Assembly: GCA_002427045.1 (NCBI GenBank) | Contig: DIPO01000080.1 | Coordinates: forward strand, 7,053 to 13,807 | Length of the DNA stretch: 6,755 nt | Direction: 5' to 3' | Origin: Firmicutes bacterium UBA5486 | Lineage (GTDB): Bacteria; Bacillota; UBA4882; UBA10575 | Shown: in pieces, positions 5,979-6,755 of the stretch | Layout of the letters: each line of letters starts with the position of its first letter | How positions within the stretch are numbered: position 1 is the first letter of the stretch | Program-made: the position numbers and the translations under genes | Notes under the pieces: generated by a model | Database searches by the model: none | Told to the model about the DNA's origin: nothing | What the model saw: the letters and a program-made list of their open reading frames with translations, nothing else

Positions 5979-6278
5979 ATGAGTAAACCTGGTAAAGATA
6001 AAGGTGAAAGGGTCTCTGAAGAGATTAAAGAGGATCTAATAAAACGTCTACGGCGAATTGAAGGCCAGATCCGTGGTCTCCAGAGAATGCTGGAAGAAGA
6101 TCGTTCTTGTCAGGAGATTGTGGTACAAGTCTCAGCTGTTAAATCTGCAGTAGTTCAGGTGGCAATGATTGCCCTTAGCCATCAACTTGCTACTTGTTTG
6201 TGCAAGGAAATGGCGGAAAGTGGGAGCCCGGATATAGCTGTGGCTAGATTTATGGAAGCTTTTAAAAAATTTTATTAA
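5979..6278 (+). CDS. CsoR-family transcriptional repressor, likely thiol/persulfide-sensing type
   Basis: This is a small all-helical tetrameric repressor family that releases DNA when its cysteines bind metal or are modified. The 99 residues carry the family signature RLRRIEGQIRGLQRMLEEDRSC. Cys44 and Cys73 are 29 apart, exactly as in copper CsoR and in the persulfide sensor CstR. The copper His, four residues before the second Cys, is Gln69 here; the only His (His68) is one position off. A third cysteine, Cys75, makes a CLC pair. There is no His-rich N-terminus. This pattern argues against a standard Cu(I) site and is closer to CstR. I chose ATG 5979, with AGGAGG 5966-5971 at 7-nt spacing; an in-frame TTG at 5973 is too close to it. 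trxA follows after 19 nt. The ligand assignment is by eye alignment. Confidence 0.88.
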   Translation: MSKPGKDKGERVSEEIKEDLIKRLRRIEGQIRGLQRMLEEDRSCQEIVVQVSAVKSAVVQVAMIALSHQLATCLCKEMAESGSPDIAVARFMEAFKKFY

Positions 6279-6297
6279 AAAGAGGAGGCAATAAAAG

Positions 6298-6618
6298 ATG
6301 GCTTTGACTTTAACTAATGAAAATTTTAAAGAAGAGATTCTAGATTTCAATGGTATTGCGATGGTGGATTTTTGGGCACCTTGGTGTGGGCCTTGTCGGA
6401 TGATCGCACCGATAATTGAGGAGATCGCCGAAGAATATCAGGGTAAGGTGAAAGTTGGAAAAGTAAATACTGATGAAAATTTAATACTTTCCAGTAAATA
6501 CAATATTATGTCAATACCTTCAATGCTAATCTTTAAAAATGGAGAAGTAGTCGACCAAATAATTGGAGCAATGCCTAAACAAAAGATTATTGCACAGCTT
6601 GAAAAATGGGTAAATTAA
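6298..6618 (+). CDS. trxA: Thioredoxin
   Basis: This is a cytoplasmic dithiol-disulfide reductase that passes electrons from thioredoxin reductase to protein disulfides and peroxidases. The 106 residues form a complete single thioredoxin fold with the classical WCGPC active site in DFWAPWCGPCRM, the buried Asp before it (MVDFW) and the cis-Pro loop SIPS (more often SIPT). There is no signal peptide. GAGGAGG at 6282-6288 gives a 9-nt spacing to ATG 6298. It is the second gene of the operon controlled by the CsoR-type operator, 19 nt after the repressor, so its expression should rise when the repressor's thiols are modified. It may therefore be a stress-inducible thioredoxin rather than the main housekeeping copy; that is inference. 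Confidence 0.96.
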   Translation: MALTLTNENFKEEILDFNGIAMVDFWAPWCGPCRMIAPIIEEIAEEYQGKVKVGKVNTDENLILSSKYNIMSIPSMLIFKNGEVVDQIIGAMPKQKIIAQLEKWVN

Positions 6619-6676
6619 GGAATTGCATAATTGGTTGATTTAAGATTTGACCACAATATTATTGGTATTCCCACTA

Positions 6677-6705
6677 GTAATTGTCTAATTTCATTAGAAA
6701 ATTAC
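6677..6705. other. Long AT-rich hairpin downstream of trxA (weak terminator candidate)
   Basis: The outer arms GTAATT (6677-6682) and AATTAC (6700-6705) and inner arms TCTAAT (6684-6689) and ATTAGA (6693-6698) form a 12-bp stem interrupted by one G-A mismatch, with loop TTC. It starts 58 nt past the trxA stop. There is no T-tract after it on the plus strand, so termination would be weak; it may instead be a protein-binding palindrome or an mRNA 3'-end stabiliser. Confidence 0.45.
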
Positions 6706-6733
6706 CTCGAATTAAAATTGAACACTATATATT

Positions 6734-6755
6734 GGGCTTTTTGCGTTGCCATTGA
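6734..6755 (-). repeat. Right copy of the 22-bp inverted repeat, at the window edge
   Basis: Read on the minus strand this begins TCAATGGCAACGC and ends AAAAAGCCC, matching 35-56 at 21 of 22 bases. It continues on that strand into CAATATATAGTG (6734-6723), the block that precedes the repeat in the left copy. A minus-strand frame enters from the edge, reads SMATQKA, QYIV, FNFNSR and stops at 6704-6702, so the left and right copies share peptide words in the same frame (SM-x-TQKA and QYIV). It could be the tail of a convergent gene or non-coding repeat DNA. It is cut by the window end, so its full extent is unseen. Confidence 0.65.

Noticed and set aside
35..6755. Composite transposon or insertion sequence bounded by the 22-bp repeats
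   Set aside because: No transposase or integrase is encoded, the interior is housekeeping and regulatory genes, and no target duplication can be assessed because the right copy sits at the window edge.

Overview
The window looks like chromosomal DNA from a low-GC Gram-positive anaerobe, most likely of the Clostridia / Peptococcaceae type. This rests on AT-rich DNA, strong GGAGG ribosome binding sites, a TTG start, an A-tract/T-tract terminator, and the mix of Ddl, bacteriohemerythrin, NadE, an OmpR-type two-component system, a CsoR-family regulator and thioredoxin. No phylogenetic marker fixes the genus.

Layout: (1) 1-95 is a short leader that may hold the 3' end of an upstream reading frame and one copy of a 22-bp repeat. 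(2) 96-1166 encodes D-Ala-D-Ala ligase, closed by a clear intrinsic terminator at 1195-1228. (3) 1406-1816 encodes a bacteriohemerythrin and 1861-3492 an NAD+ synthetase of the two-domain glutamine-dependent type; they are probably co-transcribed. (4) 3489-5563 on the minus strand is a translationally coupled response regulator / histidine kinase pair. The kinase 3' end runs into nadE, so the two opposing stop codons overlap. (5) 5564-5978 is a 415-bp divergent intergenic region with several dyads, a possibly structured RNA segment and a consensus promoter. (6) 5979-6618 is a CsoR-family repressor plus thioredoxin operon with a near-perfect operator over its start site. (7) 6619-6755 is AT-rich, with a long hairpin and an inverted copy of the left-end repeat.

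The genes combine housekeeping functions (peptidoglycan precursor, NAD) with oxygen, redox and envelope sensing. Two protein-level oddities stand out. The glutaminase domain of NadE has Gly at the position of its catalytic Cys (residue 150) along with other degenerate motifs. The CsoR-family protein keeps both core cysteines but has Gln where copper sensors have His, and it is linked to thioredoxin, which suggests thiol or persulfide sensing rather than copper. No complete novel defence or mobile system is visible. The end repeats and the structured-looking intergenic segment are the main unexplained non-coding features.
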